Part shown: positions 6,736-13,503 of the stretch, one piece after another
How the letters are laid out: each line of letters begins with the position of its first letter
Position numbering within the stretch: position 1 is the first letter of the stretch
Assembly (NCBI GenBank): GCA_041687575.1
Contig: JAWLBS010000099.1
Coordinates: 1-14,833 of the forward strand
Reading direction: 5' to 3'
DNA length: 14,833 bases
Origin: JANYLN01 sp041687575
Lineage (GTDB): Bacteria > Planctomycetota > Phycisphaerae > UBA1845 > JANYLN01
Notes under the pieces: model-generated
The model's input: only the letters and a program-made list of their open reading frames with translations
What the model was told of the DNA's origin: nothing
Database searches by the model: none
Position numbers and translations under genes: made by a program

Positions 6736-6899
6736 AGATCCCTTCCTTTCCACTGCTTGGATGCCGCAGCCGACCCTGACGCTGTGAACCCTGGCCCGGC
6801 CATCCACGCTGGGCAGCCGCCGCGGGGGCAGGAGTTCGTGGCCAACCACTTGCCACGGTAGCTATCGGGAACTACTGCCACTTTCCTTCAAGCGTTTGC

Positions 6900-6926
6900 A
6901 GTATACCGCAAGACAAGGAATTTCAA
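6900..6926 (-). promoter_or_regulatory. candidate sigma-70-type promoter for the glycosyltransferase
   Basis: On the minus strand TTGAAA (6921-6926) and TATACT (6900-6905) are separated by 15 bp, slightly short of the optimum. A transcript from here would carry a leader of about 155 bases before the GTG at 6735. The surrounding gap (6736-7072) is locally AT-rich at 6880-6990, unlike the rest of the region, and holds no gene I can support. The AT-rich patch supports a regulatory role. Confidence 0.4.
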
Positions 6927-7072
6927 CTATGCCCGCTGATCAAAATCTATCATAAGATGCGAATGCATAGCAGGTTACATTTCGAGACAAAGCGGGCCTG
7001 GCAAGTGTCGAAAACGGGCGCCGCCCGGGTATTCCCGGACGTAAGGAGTTGCCCCTGCGGGTGTTGGGATTT

Positions 7073-8179
7073 TCAATCGCCCATGTTCGTGCCGACACCT
7101 CGGGCGGCCGCGATGAGCGGGTCGTCCAGGGGGACCATGCGCTGGCGGTCGGCGACCTCGTCGAGCGGCACCGAGACGATCCGGCCCTTCTGCATTGCGA
7201 CCATCCGGTTCCACTGTCCCTGTATCGCCAGTTCGAGGGCGGCATGTCCGAATATTGTCGCCAGGACGCGGTCGTAGGGACAGGGCGTGCCGCCGCGCTG
7301 GACGTGGCCGAGGATCGTCGTGCGGGTCTCCAGGCCGGTCCGCTCAGCGATCTGCTCGCCGACGACCTGGCTGACGCCACCCAGGCGGATCGGGTCGGGG
7401 CTGTCCTTGACCACGCGGTTGACGACGACCTGGCCGCCGACGGGGCGGGCGCCTTCGCTGACGGCGATGATCGTAAACGCCTTGCCGTACCGGCTGCGCT
7501 CGACGCACACCTCGCCGACCTTGTCGACGTCGAAGGGGATCTCGGGCAGCAGGATCACGTCGGCGCCGCTGGCGACGCCGCTGTGCAGGGCGAGCCAGCC
7601 GGCGTTGCGACCCATCGTCTCGACGAGCATCACGCGGTGGTGGCTGCTGGCGGTGGTGTGGATGCGGTCGAGGGCCTCGGTGGCGATCATGACGGCCGTC
7701 TGGAAGCCGAAGGTCGTCTCGGTGCCCATCAGGTCGTTGTCGATGGTCTTGGGCACGCCGACGCAGGGGATGCCGGAGGCAACCAGTCCGGCCGCCCCGC
7801 TCATCGTGCCGTCGCCGCCGATGCAGATGAGCAGGTCGAGGCCGCGTTCGCTGAAGTGTTCGAGGCAGCGGGGGGTGACGTCCGCGAAGACGGGGTTGCC
7901 CTGCTCGTCGGTGTCGACGAGGAAGTGGGCGGGGTTTGCCTTGTTGGAGGTGCCCAGGATCGTCCCGCCGGCGGTGAGGATGTTGCTGACGTTGTCGCGC
8001 TGGAGCCTGCGCATGCGGTTGCGGATCAGGCCGAGGTAGCCGTCCTCGATGCCCCAGACCTCCAGGCCGTACTGGAACAGGGCCGTCTTGGTGACGGCGC
8101 GGATGACCGCGTTGAGGCCGGGGCAGTCGCCGCCGCCGGTGAGGATTCCGATCCGCTTGATTTTGGCCGCATTCGCCAT
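7073..8179 (-). CDS. pfkA: 6-phosphofructokinase
   Basis: This 368-residue enzyme phosphorylates fructose 6-phosphate to fructose 1,6-bisphosphate, the committed step of glycolysis, in the cytoplasm. GGGDCPGLN at 15-23 is the phosphate-binding loop. GGDGT at 121-125 and PKTIDNDL at 143-150 hold the catalytic region, with Asp147 equivalent to E. coli Asp127. MGRNAG at 189-194 and GHVQRGGTPCPYDR at 291-304 bind substrate. At the two positions that tell phosphoryl donors apart, Gly124 (E. coli 104) favours ATP, while Lys144 (E. coli 124) is the residue of PPi enzymes. The G/K pair is known in ATP-using enzymes of actinobacteria and trypanosomes, so ATP is the likelier donor. The ATG at 8179 is preceded by GGAG at eight bases and matches the family N-terminus. 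Upstream frame extensions do not look like protein. It is divergent from the toxin-antitoxin genes. Confidence 0.95.
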   Translation of the reverse strand: MANAAKIKRIGILTGGGDCPGLNAVIRAVTKTALFQYGLEVWGIEDGYLGLIRNRMRRLQRDNVSNILTAGGTILGTSNKANPAHFLVDTDEQGNPVFADVTPRCLEHFSERGLDLLICIGGDGTMSGAAGLVASGIPCVGVPKTIDNDLMGTETTFGFQTAVMIATEALDRIHTTASSHHRVMLVETMGRNAGWLALHSGVASGADVILLPEIPFDVDKVGEVCVERSRYGKAFTIIAVSEGARPVGGQVVVNRVVKDSPDPIRLGGVSQVVGEQIAERTGLETRTTILGHVQRGGTPCPYDRVLATIFGHAALELAIQGQWNRMVAMQKGRIVSVPLDEVADRQRMVPLDDPLIAAARGVGTNMGD

Positions 8180-8313
8180 TTCGGTTGCTCCGTTGTCGGT
8201 GAGTCGTCGTACGTCGGGTACGGTAGCCGTGAGGGGTAAGTTTCGCCGAACGGGGCGGGGTTTGCAACCGCGCAGACATTGTGTGCCACGGTCCGCGGGA
8301 GGCGGGGTGTTGT

Positions 8314-8342
8314 TTGACCGGCTTTGCCCCCGGCAGTATAGT
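8314..8342 (+). promoter_or_regulatory. sigma-70-type promoter giving a leaderless antitoxin mRNA
   Basis: TTGACC at 8314-8319 and TATAGT at 8337-8342 are separated by exactly 17 bp. The ATG of the antitoxin begins at 8350, seven bases after the -10 box, and there is no Shine-Dalgarno sequence before it. Transcription would therefore begin at or next to the start codon. Confidence 0.65.
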
Positions 8343-8349
8343 TGTGAAT

Positions 8350-8580
8350 ATGGATACGAATGTCGAAAAAGTCGTGGCCGAGGCCCTTGGCTTGCCCGTG
8401 GAGGCGCGCGCATTCGTGGCTGAGAAGCTCATCGAAAGCCTGGACGCAGAACCCGGGACCGAACTGTCTCCCGTCTGGAAGGCGGAGGTCCGCAAGCGCT
8501 GCCGCGAGATGGATGAAGGGCTGGTGGAGTTGCGTGACGCCGGGGCGGTATTTGCCAGGGCGTACGCGGCACTCGAATGA
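8350..8580 (+). CDS. addiction-module antitoxin (Unstab_antitox-like)
   Basis: This 76-residue protein matches the small addiction-module component family that accompanies ParE/RelE toxins (PF09720 type). The LGLPVEARAFVAEKLIESLD segment at 16-35 and the W-K-A-E-V-R-K-R-C-R-E-M-D-E-G helix at 45-59 are the family's hallmarks. It should bind and neutralise the toxin and usually also represses its own promoter. The ATG at 8350 is preferred over an upstream GTG extension at 8281, because the family begins here and the promoter lies between the two. Its stop overlaps the toxin start in ATGA, which implies translational coupling. The toxin reading frame is broken, so the antitoxin may now be orphaned or may guard against related toxins elsewhere. 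That last point is inference. Confidence 0.85.
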   Translation: MDTNVEKVVAEALGLPVEARAFVAEKLIESLDAEPGTELSPVWKAEVRKRCREMDEGLVELRDAGAVFARAYAALE

Positions 8581-8882
8581 AACCCTTTCGGTTTCACCCT
8601 CAAGCCGAAGAGGAGATGCTCGCAGCTGCGGCTTGGTATGCGCGGCAGCATCACAACTTGGGCGGGCGCTTTCTGGCGGCCGTTCAGGATGCTCTGAACT
8701 GAATCCAGCTCAATCCTCTGTTGTATCCGGTCGTTGAAGGCGACGTCCGTCGCTGCCTGGTGAAGGCGTTTCCGTACGGGGTCCTCTTTCGTGTCAGCGC
8801 CGATGCATACGTCATCGTTGCGGTGATGCATCTGCATCGGGATCCGGGTTACTGGAAAGAGAGGGTGGTGGGAGATGGCTGA
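8577..8882 (+). pseudogene. ParE/RelE-type toxin interrupted by an in-frame TGA
   Basis: From the ATG at 8577 the frame reads a typical ParE/RelE start (FHPQAEEEMLAAAAWYARQ). It meets TGA at codon 42 (8700-8702) and then continues without another stop to 8882. The second half has the family's distinctive middle and end (NPLLYPVVEGDVRR, KAFPYGVLFRV, VIVAVMHLHRDPGYWKER). The reconstructed length of 101 residues is normal. The interrupted codon sits before IQLNP, where relatives commonly have R-I. A single CGA-to-TGA change would explain it. Such toxins inhibit gyrase or ribosome-bound mRNA. The product here should be a 41-residue fragment with no catalytic half. A sequencing error at this base cannot be excluded. 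Confidence 0.85.
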
Positions 8883-9168
8883 CGTATACGACGCTAGAAC
8901 AGGGGGAGCCACGCCGTCGATCGCTGGGCGAGTCCAGACGCAGGGATTCTGTCGCCTCTGGCTGCGGCCGTGAAGGTGCTGGGCTATATTCGGTCGTCCC
9001 TGACGGGAGGCGAGCCTCGGCTGCATCACCCACTGCCGGCGCTGCGCCTGGTAGCGGGTATCCGGGCGGCCATGGCGCCCGGCACCTGTTGTCCTGGCGG
9101 TTGGCCGCGTCGGGGCGGGCCTACTAGAATTGCCAGGATGGGGCGGCGGATCGCGTGTGATTGAGGCG
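8883..9168. other. intergenic region, no gene seen
   Basis: No convincing coding region is visible. A short palindromic CGGCCATGGCGCCCGG stretch around 9067-9083 resembles the end of the dispersed hairpin found at 11731 and 14615. The stretch runs up to the small gene that follows. Confidence 0.4.
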
Positions 9169-9172
9169 TGAC

Positions 9173-9267
9173 ATGGACGAGGCGTACTGCAGAAGCGAGA
9201 TCCTGGACCGGGCCTACACCTACTGGCGGATCACCGGCCTCCGCGTCGATGTCGAGGGCATTCGCAG
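9173..9267 (+). other. first copy of the 84-aa gene's 5' end, cut by the assembly gap
   Basis: The 99 bases at 9169-9267 are identical to 9368-9466, on the far side of 100 Ns. The ATG at 9173 begins the same 31 codons as the complete gene at 9372. This is most simply an assembly overlap written twice, not a tandem duplication, so the true gene probably has a single start. The sequence upstream of it (9121-9168) is then the real upstream region of the gene. Confidence 0.8.
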
Positions 9268-9367
9268 NNNNNNNNNNNNNNNNNNNNNNNNNNNNNNNNN
9301 NNNNNNNNNNNNNNNNNNNNNNNNNNNNNNNNNNNNNNNNNNNNNNNNNNNNNNNNNNNNNNNNNNN
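9268..9367. other. 100-N scaffold gap
   Basis: Exactly 100 unknown bases are flanked by identical 99-bp sequence. This is typical of a default-size gap placed between contigs that share a k-mer-length end. The real distance could be zero or negative. Confidence 0.95.
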
Positions 9368-9371
9368 TGAC

Positions 9372-9626
9372 ATGGACGAGGCGTACTGCAGAAGCGAGAT
9401 CCTGGACCGGGCCTACACCTACTGGCGGATCACCGGCCTCCGCGTCGATGTCGAGGGCATTCGCAGGTATCAGCAGGACGAAGGCGGCGAGCCGTGTTTC
9501 GGGCGGGTGGACCCGTATTGCGACCGCGAAGATTGCCGCTGGCGCTACATGTGCATGCAGCTGCGGGATACGCCGCAGGTCGGAGAGACGCTGTGGCTGA
9601 CGCTGCAGACCGATTGGGAGGCGTGA
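9372..9626 (+). CDS. 84-residue cysteine-containing hypothetical protein
   Basis: This 84-residue protein does not match a family I recognise. The first 35 residues look helical and mixed in charge (MDEAYCRSEILDRAYTYWRI). The middle has four cysteines at 42, 50, 55 and 61 (C-x7-C-x4-C-x5-C) within an acidic and aromatic stretch, a spacing that could bind zinc or an iron-sulphur cluster. The last 20 residues form a possible strand with tryptophans (TLWLTLQTDWEA). The protein is soluble, with no signal or membrane segment. It lies 153 bp upstream of polX on the same strand, but the gap holds a repeat pair and an operon is not certain. The start is set by the ATG just after a GAGGCGTG stretch seen before the first copy. 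Confidence 0.7.
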   Translation: MDEAYCRSEILDRAYTYWRITGLRVDVEGIRRYQQDEGGEPCFGRVDPYCDREDCRWRYMCMQLRDTPQVGETLWLTLQTDWEA

Positions 9627-9653
9627 TCGAGGTGCGGCTGGCGGTTCCCCAAG

Positions 9654-9748
9654 GGGGTCAGACCCCGGTGGATCTTTCAGGTACCGGTGCCGCCAAGGCG
9701 ATCGGATCATGGGCTCGAATGCGGGCGTGCTACAAGAGGTCAGACCCC
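9654..9748. repeat. two copies of a GGGGTCAGACCCC-type palindrome
   Basis: GGGGTCAGACCCC lies at 9654-9666 and GAGGTCAGACCCC at 9736-9748, about 82 bp apart in the same orientation. The arms are separated by one base, so the copies are better read as DNA palindromes than as RNA hairpins. They lie in the gap before polX. Similar strings are familiar near REP-type elements, but no transposase is present here. Confidence 0.5.
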
Positions 9749-9779
9749 GGGAAGCTCGATTGGAATGCCTGAGGACATC

Positions 9780-11519
9780 ATGGCCAGCAAGAACGTCGAA
9801 GTCGCCCGGATCTTTGAAGAGATCGCCGATCTGCTCGATCTGACCGGCCAGAACCGGTTCCGCGTGAATGCCTATCACAATGCCGCACGGGCGATTCGCG
9901 ACATGACCTCGGATATCGAGAAGGTCGCGGCCGAGGAGGGGCTCAAGGGGATTCCCGGCGTCGGCGCGAGCATGGCGGATCACATCAAGGAGTACCTCGA
10001 CACCGGCAAGGTCGGCCGGCACGAGGAGCTGACCCGGCAGGTCCCGCCGGCGCTGCTGGAACTGCTGCGCATCCCGGGTCTGGGCCCCAAGAAGGTGATG
10101 GCGGTACACGAGACGCTCGGCGTCAAGACGATGGACGACCTGCAGCGGGTGCTCGACAGCGGCGAGCTGGCGAAGTTGCCGGGCATGGGCGAGAAGACGG
10201 CCGAGAGGATCCGCCACGGCATGGCCTTTCTCGCCCAGGCGGGTCAGCGGGTGCCGCTGGGGGCGGCGGTGCCGGTGGCGCTGGCGCTGGCCGAGCAGAT
10301 CCGGGGGTTGCCCGGGGTGGAGCGGGTGGAATGCGCCGGTTCGACGCGGCGGGGGCTGGAGACGGTTGGCGACGTCGATATCCTGTGCATCGCGCCGGAG
10401 GGCTCCGACGCGGTCGAGCGGTTCACGAAGTTCGAGCAGGTCGACCGGGTGGTGGCAGCCGGGCCGACCAAGGGGTCGGTCGTGGTGCCGCTGGCGTCGT
10501 GGCGGGACCTGCAGGTGGACCTGCGGGTCGTGCCGGCCGAGTCGTTCGGCGCCGCCATGCTGTACTTCACCGGCTCTAAGGCGCACAACATCCGGTTGCG
10601 CGAGCGGGCGATCAAGAAGGGGTGGAAGCTCAGCGAGTACGGGCTCTTCGAGGGCGAGAAGATGCTGGCTGGCAAGACCGAGGAGCAGGTCTACCGCAAG
10701 CTCGGTCTGCCGTATATCCCCCCCGAGATCCGCGAGGACAGCGGCGAGATCGAGGCGGCGGTGGCGAAGGACCTGCCCGAGCTGGTGGAGCTGGACGACA
10801 TCCGGGGCGAGCTGCACGCCCACACGGTCGCCAGCGACGGGCACAACACGATCGAGGAGATGGCGGCTGCGGCGAAGGACCTGGGGTACGAGTATTTCTC
10901 GGTCGCCGACCACTCCAAGAGTCAGAAGATCGCCAACGGGCTGAGCATCGACCGGATGTGGGAGCACGTCGAGCGGATCCGCGCCGCGGCGAAAAAGATC
11001 AAGGGGTTGACGCTGCTGGTCTCGTGCGAGGTGGACATCCTGGCGGACGGGCAGCTCGACTATCCGGACGATCTGCTGGCGGCGTGCGATTTCGTGACGG
11101 CCAGCCTGCACTCGGGCTTCAACCAGCCCCGGGACGTGGCGACGCGACGGGTACTGACGGCGATGGACAGCCCGTACGTTTCGTCGATCGGGCATCTGAC
11201 GGGGCGGCTGATCGGGCGGCGCGAGCCGATCGACCTGGATGTGGCCGAGATCGCCAGGGCGGCGGCCCGGACACACACCGCGCTGGAGATCAATGCCCAC
11301 TGGCATCGGCTCGATCTGAAGGACCAGCACGTGCGGATGGCGATCGAGGCCGGCGCGACGATCGTGATCAACACCGACGCCCACTCGACCGACGACCTGG
11401 ATCTCATGCATTACGGCGTGACGACGGCGCGGCGGGGGTGGGCGCGGGCGAAGGATATCCTGAATACCCGGACGGCGGCGGGTTTGAAAAAGTGGGTCGC
11501 GCAGAAGCGGAAGGGGTGA
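9780..11519 (+). CDS. polX: DNA polymerase X with PHP 3'-5' exonuclease domain (PolX)
   Basis: This 579-residue protein is a bacterial family-X DNA polymerase, an enzyme that fills short gaps during base-excision repair. Its length is close to the 570 residues of Bacillus PolX. The N-terminal helical 8-kDa-type domain is at 1-80. Helix-hairpin-helix motifs IPGVG (58-62), IPGLGPKK (98-105) and LPGMGEKT (133-140) bind DNA without sequence specificity. The nucleotidyltransferase part has GSTRR (187-191), the catalytic pair Asp198/Asp200 in GDVDILC, the third Asp247 in VDLRVV, and YFTGSKAHN at 262-270. The PHP domain from about 343 keeps its metal ligands: His346/His348, Asp353, His378 (ADHS), Glu417 (CEVDI), His444, His472 and Asp533/His535 (TDAHS). 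Both activities are therefore probably intact. The ATG at 9780 has GAGG seven bases upstream. It is convergent with the gene to the right. Confidence 0.96.
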   Translation: MASKNVEVARIFEEIADLLDLTGQNRFRVNAYHNAARAIRDMTSDIEKVAAEEGLKGIPGVGASMADHIKEYLDTGKVGRHEELTRQVPPALLELLRIPGLGPKKVMAVHETLGVKTMDDLQRVLDSGELAKLPGMGEKTAERIRHGMAFLAQAGQRVPLGAAVPVALALAEQIRGLPGVERVECAGSTRRGLETVGDVDILCIAPEGSDAVERFTKFEQVDRVVAAGPTKGSVVVPLASWRDLQVDLRVVPAESFGAAMLYFTGSKAHNIRLRERAIKKGWKLSEYGLFEGEKMLAGKTEEQVYRKLGLPYIPPEIREDSGEIEAAVAKDLPELVELDDIRGELHAHTVASDGHNTIEEMAAAAKDLGYEYFSVADHSKSQKIANGLSIDRMWEHVERIRAAAKKIKGLTLLVSCEVDILADGQLDYPDDLLAACDFVTASLHSGFNQPRDVATRRVLTAMDSPYVSSIGHLTGRLIGRREPIDLDVAEIARAAARTHTALEINAHWHRLDLKDQHVRMAIEAGATIVINTDAHSTDDLDLMHYGVTTARRGWARAKDILNTRTAAGLKKWVAQKRKG

Positions 11520-11576
11520 GCACAGCGAAGAATCTCTATTGGACGGCATGCTCATGGTTTGGCGCATTGCGAGGTC

Positions 11577-11678
11577 GAGATCCTTCACTGCGTTCAGGAT
11601 GACGACGATGGAGGGGCACAAAACGCAAGCGGGGAGCGCACCAAGAGGCAGAGACCCTTCGCGTTGCTCAGGATGACG
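11577..11678 (+). repeat. two direct copies of a dispersed CCTTC...TCAGGATGACG element
   Basis: GAGATCCTTC...TCAGGATGACG at 11577-11604 and GAGACCCTTC...TCAGGATGACG at 11651-11678 are similar 28-base copies in the same orientation. They lie just after polX. Strings of this kind are common non-coding repeats in many bacterial genomes. I see no gene between polX and the convergent gene. Confidence 0.55.
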
Positions 11679-11730
11679 GCTGGTGTTGTCGCGTCTCGCG
11701 CAACTGTCGGACAGTATGCCCATCCGAGCG

Positions 11731-11766
11731 ATTCCATGGCCGCCAACAGCGCGGCCATGGCACCCG
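11731..11766. terminator. dispersed hairpin, copy 1, bidirectional terminator candidate
   Basis: A perfect 10-bp stem CCATGGCCGC/GCGGCCATGG (11734-11743 with 11751-11760) encloses loop CAACAGC. It lies 14 bp beyond the stop of the deoxyhypusine-synthase-like gene and downstream of polX, between convergent genes. The whole 36-base element is identical to 14615-14650. It lacks a U-run, so termination is inferred from position. Confidence 0.65.
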
Positions 11767-11774
11767 GCGCCGCC

Positions 11775-12881
11775 CTACTTCTGCAGTCCCTGCAAAATGT
11801 ACTGATACAGCGGGATCAGGGTGTCGTGGTGGATCCCCTGGAAGTAGTAGCCGTTTCCGCCGAAGACCTTGGGGATCCGTGTGGCGATCGACTTCTGGTC
11901 TCTCAGGTAATAGTAATACTTGTTCTCGTCGCGGGTCTGGTCGTCGAAGACGAACGGGCGGATGTCAAAGTCGCCGGTCCAGAGGCCCTCGGGCTTCTTG
12001 CCGACGTTGGCGACCATCGACAGGGCCTTGAGGACCACCTCGGGGCCCATGATGGCGGTGCCGATATTCAGGATCACCCCGCCGTCGGTGAAGCGCTCCA
12101 TCTCGCGGGTGAAGACCAGGAAGTCCCAGCCGGTGGCGGTGCCTTTGGCAGGGGCGTCGGCGGTGGGGTGCTGGTCGATGATGTCGGTGCCGAAGGTGGC
12201 GTGGACGCAGATGGGGATGCCCTTTTGGTGGGCGGCGGCGAAGATGCACGAGTCGGCGTAGGGGAAGCCGTCGTAGGGCTTGAGGTAATCCCCGGTGTCC
12301 GGGCAGATCTCGAAGACCCGGTCGAGCACAGCCTTGCGGAACTCGCCGTCGCAGTAGAGCCGGCCCATCGCCTCGCCATAGCCGAAGCCGCGCTCCGCAG
12401 CCAGCTGCAGACTGACGTTGAGGTAGGCCCCGGTCTCGAAGGCCATGCCGAAATCGCCCCTGGGCAGGGCATCGCGGACGGACTCGGACGATGCGCCGGT
12501 CAGGGCGAGTTCGAAGGAGTGGATCGTCCCGGCCCCGTTGGTCGCGTAGAGGGTGATGATGCCCCGCTTGATCAGGTCGACGACAAGCGGGCTGAGGCCG
12601 TTCTTGATCGGGTGGGCGCCCGAGATGATGACGACGGGCTTGTCCTCGCGGTGGCACTTGACGATGTAGTCGGCCAGTTCGCGCAGGCCGGCCGACTGGT
12701 CGGCGGTGCCGCCGGGCAGACCGTTGCGGAACCAGGGCTCGGTCGACGGCGTGACGGGGGCGGCCGCGAGTTTAGCGCAATCGACGAAGCCGCCGACCTC
12801 GACCTTGTTTTCGCGGATGCTGAGCGGGTAGGTCCGGATCGGGGACGGATCGAAAACCGGATATGAGCCTTGGTATTTCAT
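11775..12881 (-). CDS. deoxyhypusine-synthase-like protein
   Basis: This 368-residue protein is about the same size as deoxyhypusine synthases (369 in human). The central region PVVIISGAHPIKNGLSPLVVDLIKRG (82-107) followed by ITLYATNGAGTIHSFELAL (109-127) resembles the DHS pattern of a binding loop, a GL...L...G helix, and a strand ending in T-x-G-G/A-G. The C-terminal HHDTLIPLYQYILQ (351-364) recalls the DHS ending. DHS makes deoxyhypusine on eIF5A from spermidine and NAD. The catalytic-lysine motif KHHI.N is not visible here, and bacteria lack eIF5A in the usual sense. The real reaction is therefore likely different, such as polyamine chemistry, or the protein is a catalytically altered relative. 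The ATG at 12881 has GAGAAAGG upstream. Codons beyond it are repeat-rich. It is convergent with polX and divergent from the permease. Confidence 0.8.
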   Translation of the reverse strand: MKYQGSYPVFDPSPIRTYPLSIRENKVEVGGFVDCAKLAAAPVTPSTEPWFRNGLPGGTADQSAGLRELADYIVKCHREDKPVVIISGAHPIKNGLSPLVVDLIKRGIITLYATNGAGTIHSFELALTGASSESVRDALPRGDFGMAFETGAYLNVSLQLAAERGFGYGEAMGRLYCDGEFRKAVLDRVFEICPDTGDYLKPYDGFPYADSCIFAAAHQKGIPICVHATFGTDIIDQHPTADAPAKGTATGWDFLVFTREMERFTDGGVILNIGTAIMGPEVVLKALSMVANVGKKPEGLWTGDFDIRPFVFDDQTRDENKYYYYLRDQKSIATRIPKVFGGNGYYFQGIHHDTLIPLYQYILQGLQK

Positions 12882-13069
12882 GAGTCGTTTGCCTTTCTCG
12901 TCTCGTGTCGGACGGCCGGGGTGGGGCGTCCGGTGCTGGTTACGGTTACAGCGACAACGGCCAATGTACCGCGCCGATGGGGGGAGGGACAGTCTGCGCG
13001 AGGCTTCGTGCGGGATACGCTGCGACAGGCGAAAGGGAGGGGCGCGAGTGTGAGGCGCAGGGGGAATGC
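12882..13069. other. upstream region of the deoxyhypusine-synthase-like gene
   Basis: This 188-bp stretch holds the presumed promoter and leader of the minus-strand gene. GAGAAAGG precedes its ATG. A weak stem CGGACG/CGTCCG is near 12909-12932. I could not assign a confident -10/-35 pair. No gene is seen. Confidence 0.4.
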
Positions 13070-13355
13070 GAAGCGGCGTCTGCGCGGCCGCACTCCATAG
13101 TTGCGCGGAGGCGTTCGACTCGAGAACCGGGAACCGCACGGCTACGCGGCGTTTGAGTGAAAGCGGCGTCGTTGCCGCCGCAGTCCATAGTTGCCGCCGG
13201 GCGGTCCGCTTGAGATCGGGAGCGTTGGCGCCGATGGCGGCTTGAGTGGAAGCGGCGTCTTCGGCGCCGCAGTCCATAGTTGCGCGGTGGCGTTCTACTC
13301 GAATTCGGAGCCCGCACGGCAGTCCGGCTTGATTGAAAGCGGGGTCTGCGGCGCC
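13070..13355 (+). repeat. ~88-bp hairpin repeat array, locus B
   Basis: Units begin at about 13070, 13159, 13249 and 13335, so the spacing is 86-90 bp. Each begins AAGCGGCGTC (GCGGGGTC in the last), folds on itself, and the first three continue through CCATAGTTGC. The unit at 13249 has the best hairpin, GCGGCGTC/GGCGCCGC with loop TTC. The same family is at 4380-4714, same orientation, about 8.6 kb away. No gene is contained. Confidence 0.8.
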
Positions 13356-13396
13356 CTTCGGGCCCGTCTTTGACCCTGAAGTTCAGGCCCGAAGGG
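13354..13396. repeat. 11-bp inverted repeat upstream of the permease
   Basis: CCCTTCGGGCC (13354-13364) pairs perfectly with GGCCCGAAGGG (13386-13396) around a 21-base loop. The loop end and second arm contain a nested palindrome CCTGAA G TTCAGG at 13375-13387, and the two structures would compete. It lies about 108 bp before the permease start and could be a leader structure or the edge of the repeat array. Confidence 0.55.
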
Positions 13397-13503
13397 AGCC
13401 TCAGGGACGAGGACTGCAGTCGGGAGGGCTGGCTGGTCGCGGGGGCGCCGATGGGCTATGCTGCGGGGGTGGGTGGGTGAGGGCGAGACGGGGTGCGTGG
13501 CGT

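Noticed and set aside
4879..6861. 660-aa plus-strand ORF opposite the glycosyltransferase
   Set aside because: It is the antisense shadow of a gene with clear motifs. Its translation is Val/Asp/Gly-rich with no domain pattern, as expected from high GC third positions.
7073..8179. Pyrophosphate-dependent phosphofructokinase
   Set aside because: The Lys at the second donor position suggests it, but the Gly at the first position (GGDGT, not GGDDT) favours ATP.
8700..8702. TGA read as an amino acid (selenocysteine or recoded) in the toxin
   Set aside because: No hairpin suggests selenocysteine insertion, ParE toxins do not use it, and other genes here end normally at TGA. A nonsense mutation or base error is simpler.
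7344..9029. 561-aa minus-strand ORF spanning the toxin-antitoxin genes and phosphofructokinase
   Set aside because: It is a shadow in another frame of phosphofructokinase and antisense to the TA pair. Its end is an Arg/His/Pro run.
9169..9466. Tandem duplication of the 84-aa gene
   Set aside because: The perfect 99-bp identity ends exactly at the N run, so an assembly overlap is the simpler explanation.
9231..11723. 830-aa minus-strand ORF opposite polX
   Set aside because: It runs through the N gap and lies opposite an intact PolX. Its composition is Arg/His/Pro-rich with no motifs.
11559..12866. 435-aa plus-strand ORF opposite the deoxyhypusine-synthase-like gene
   Set aside because: It is a shadow ORF with Val/Asp/Gly bias. 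The minus strand gives the structured protein.
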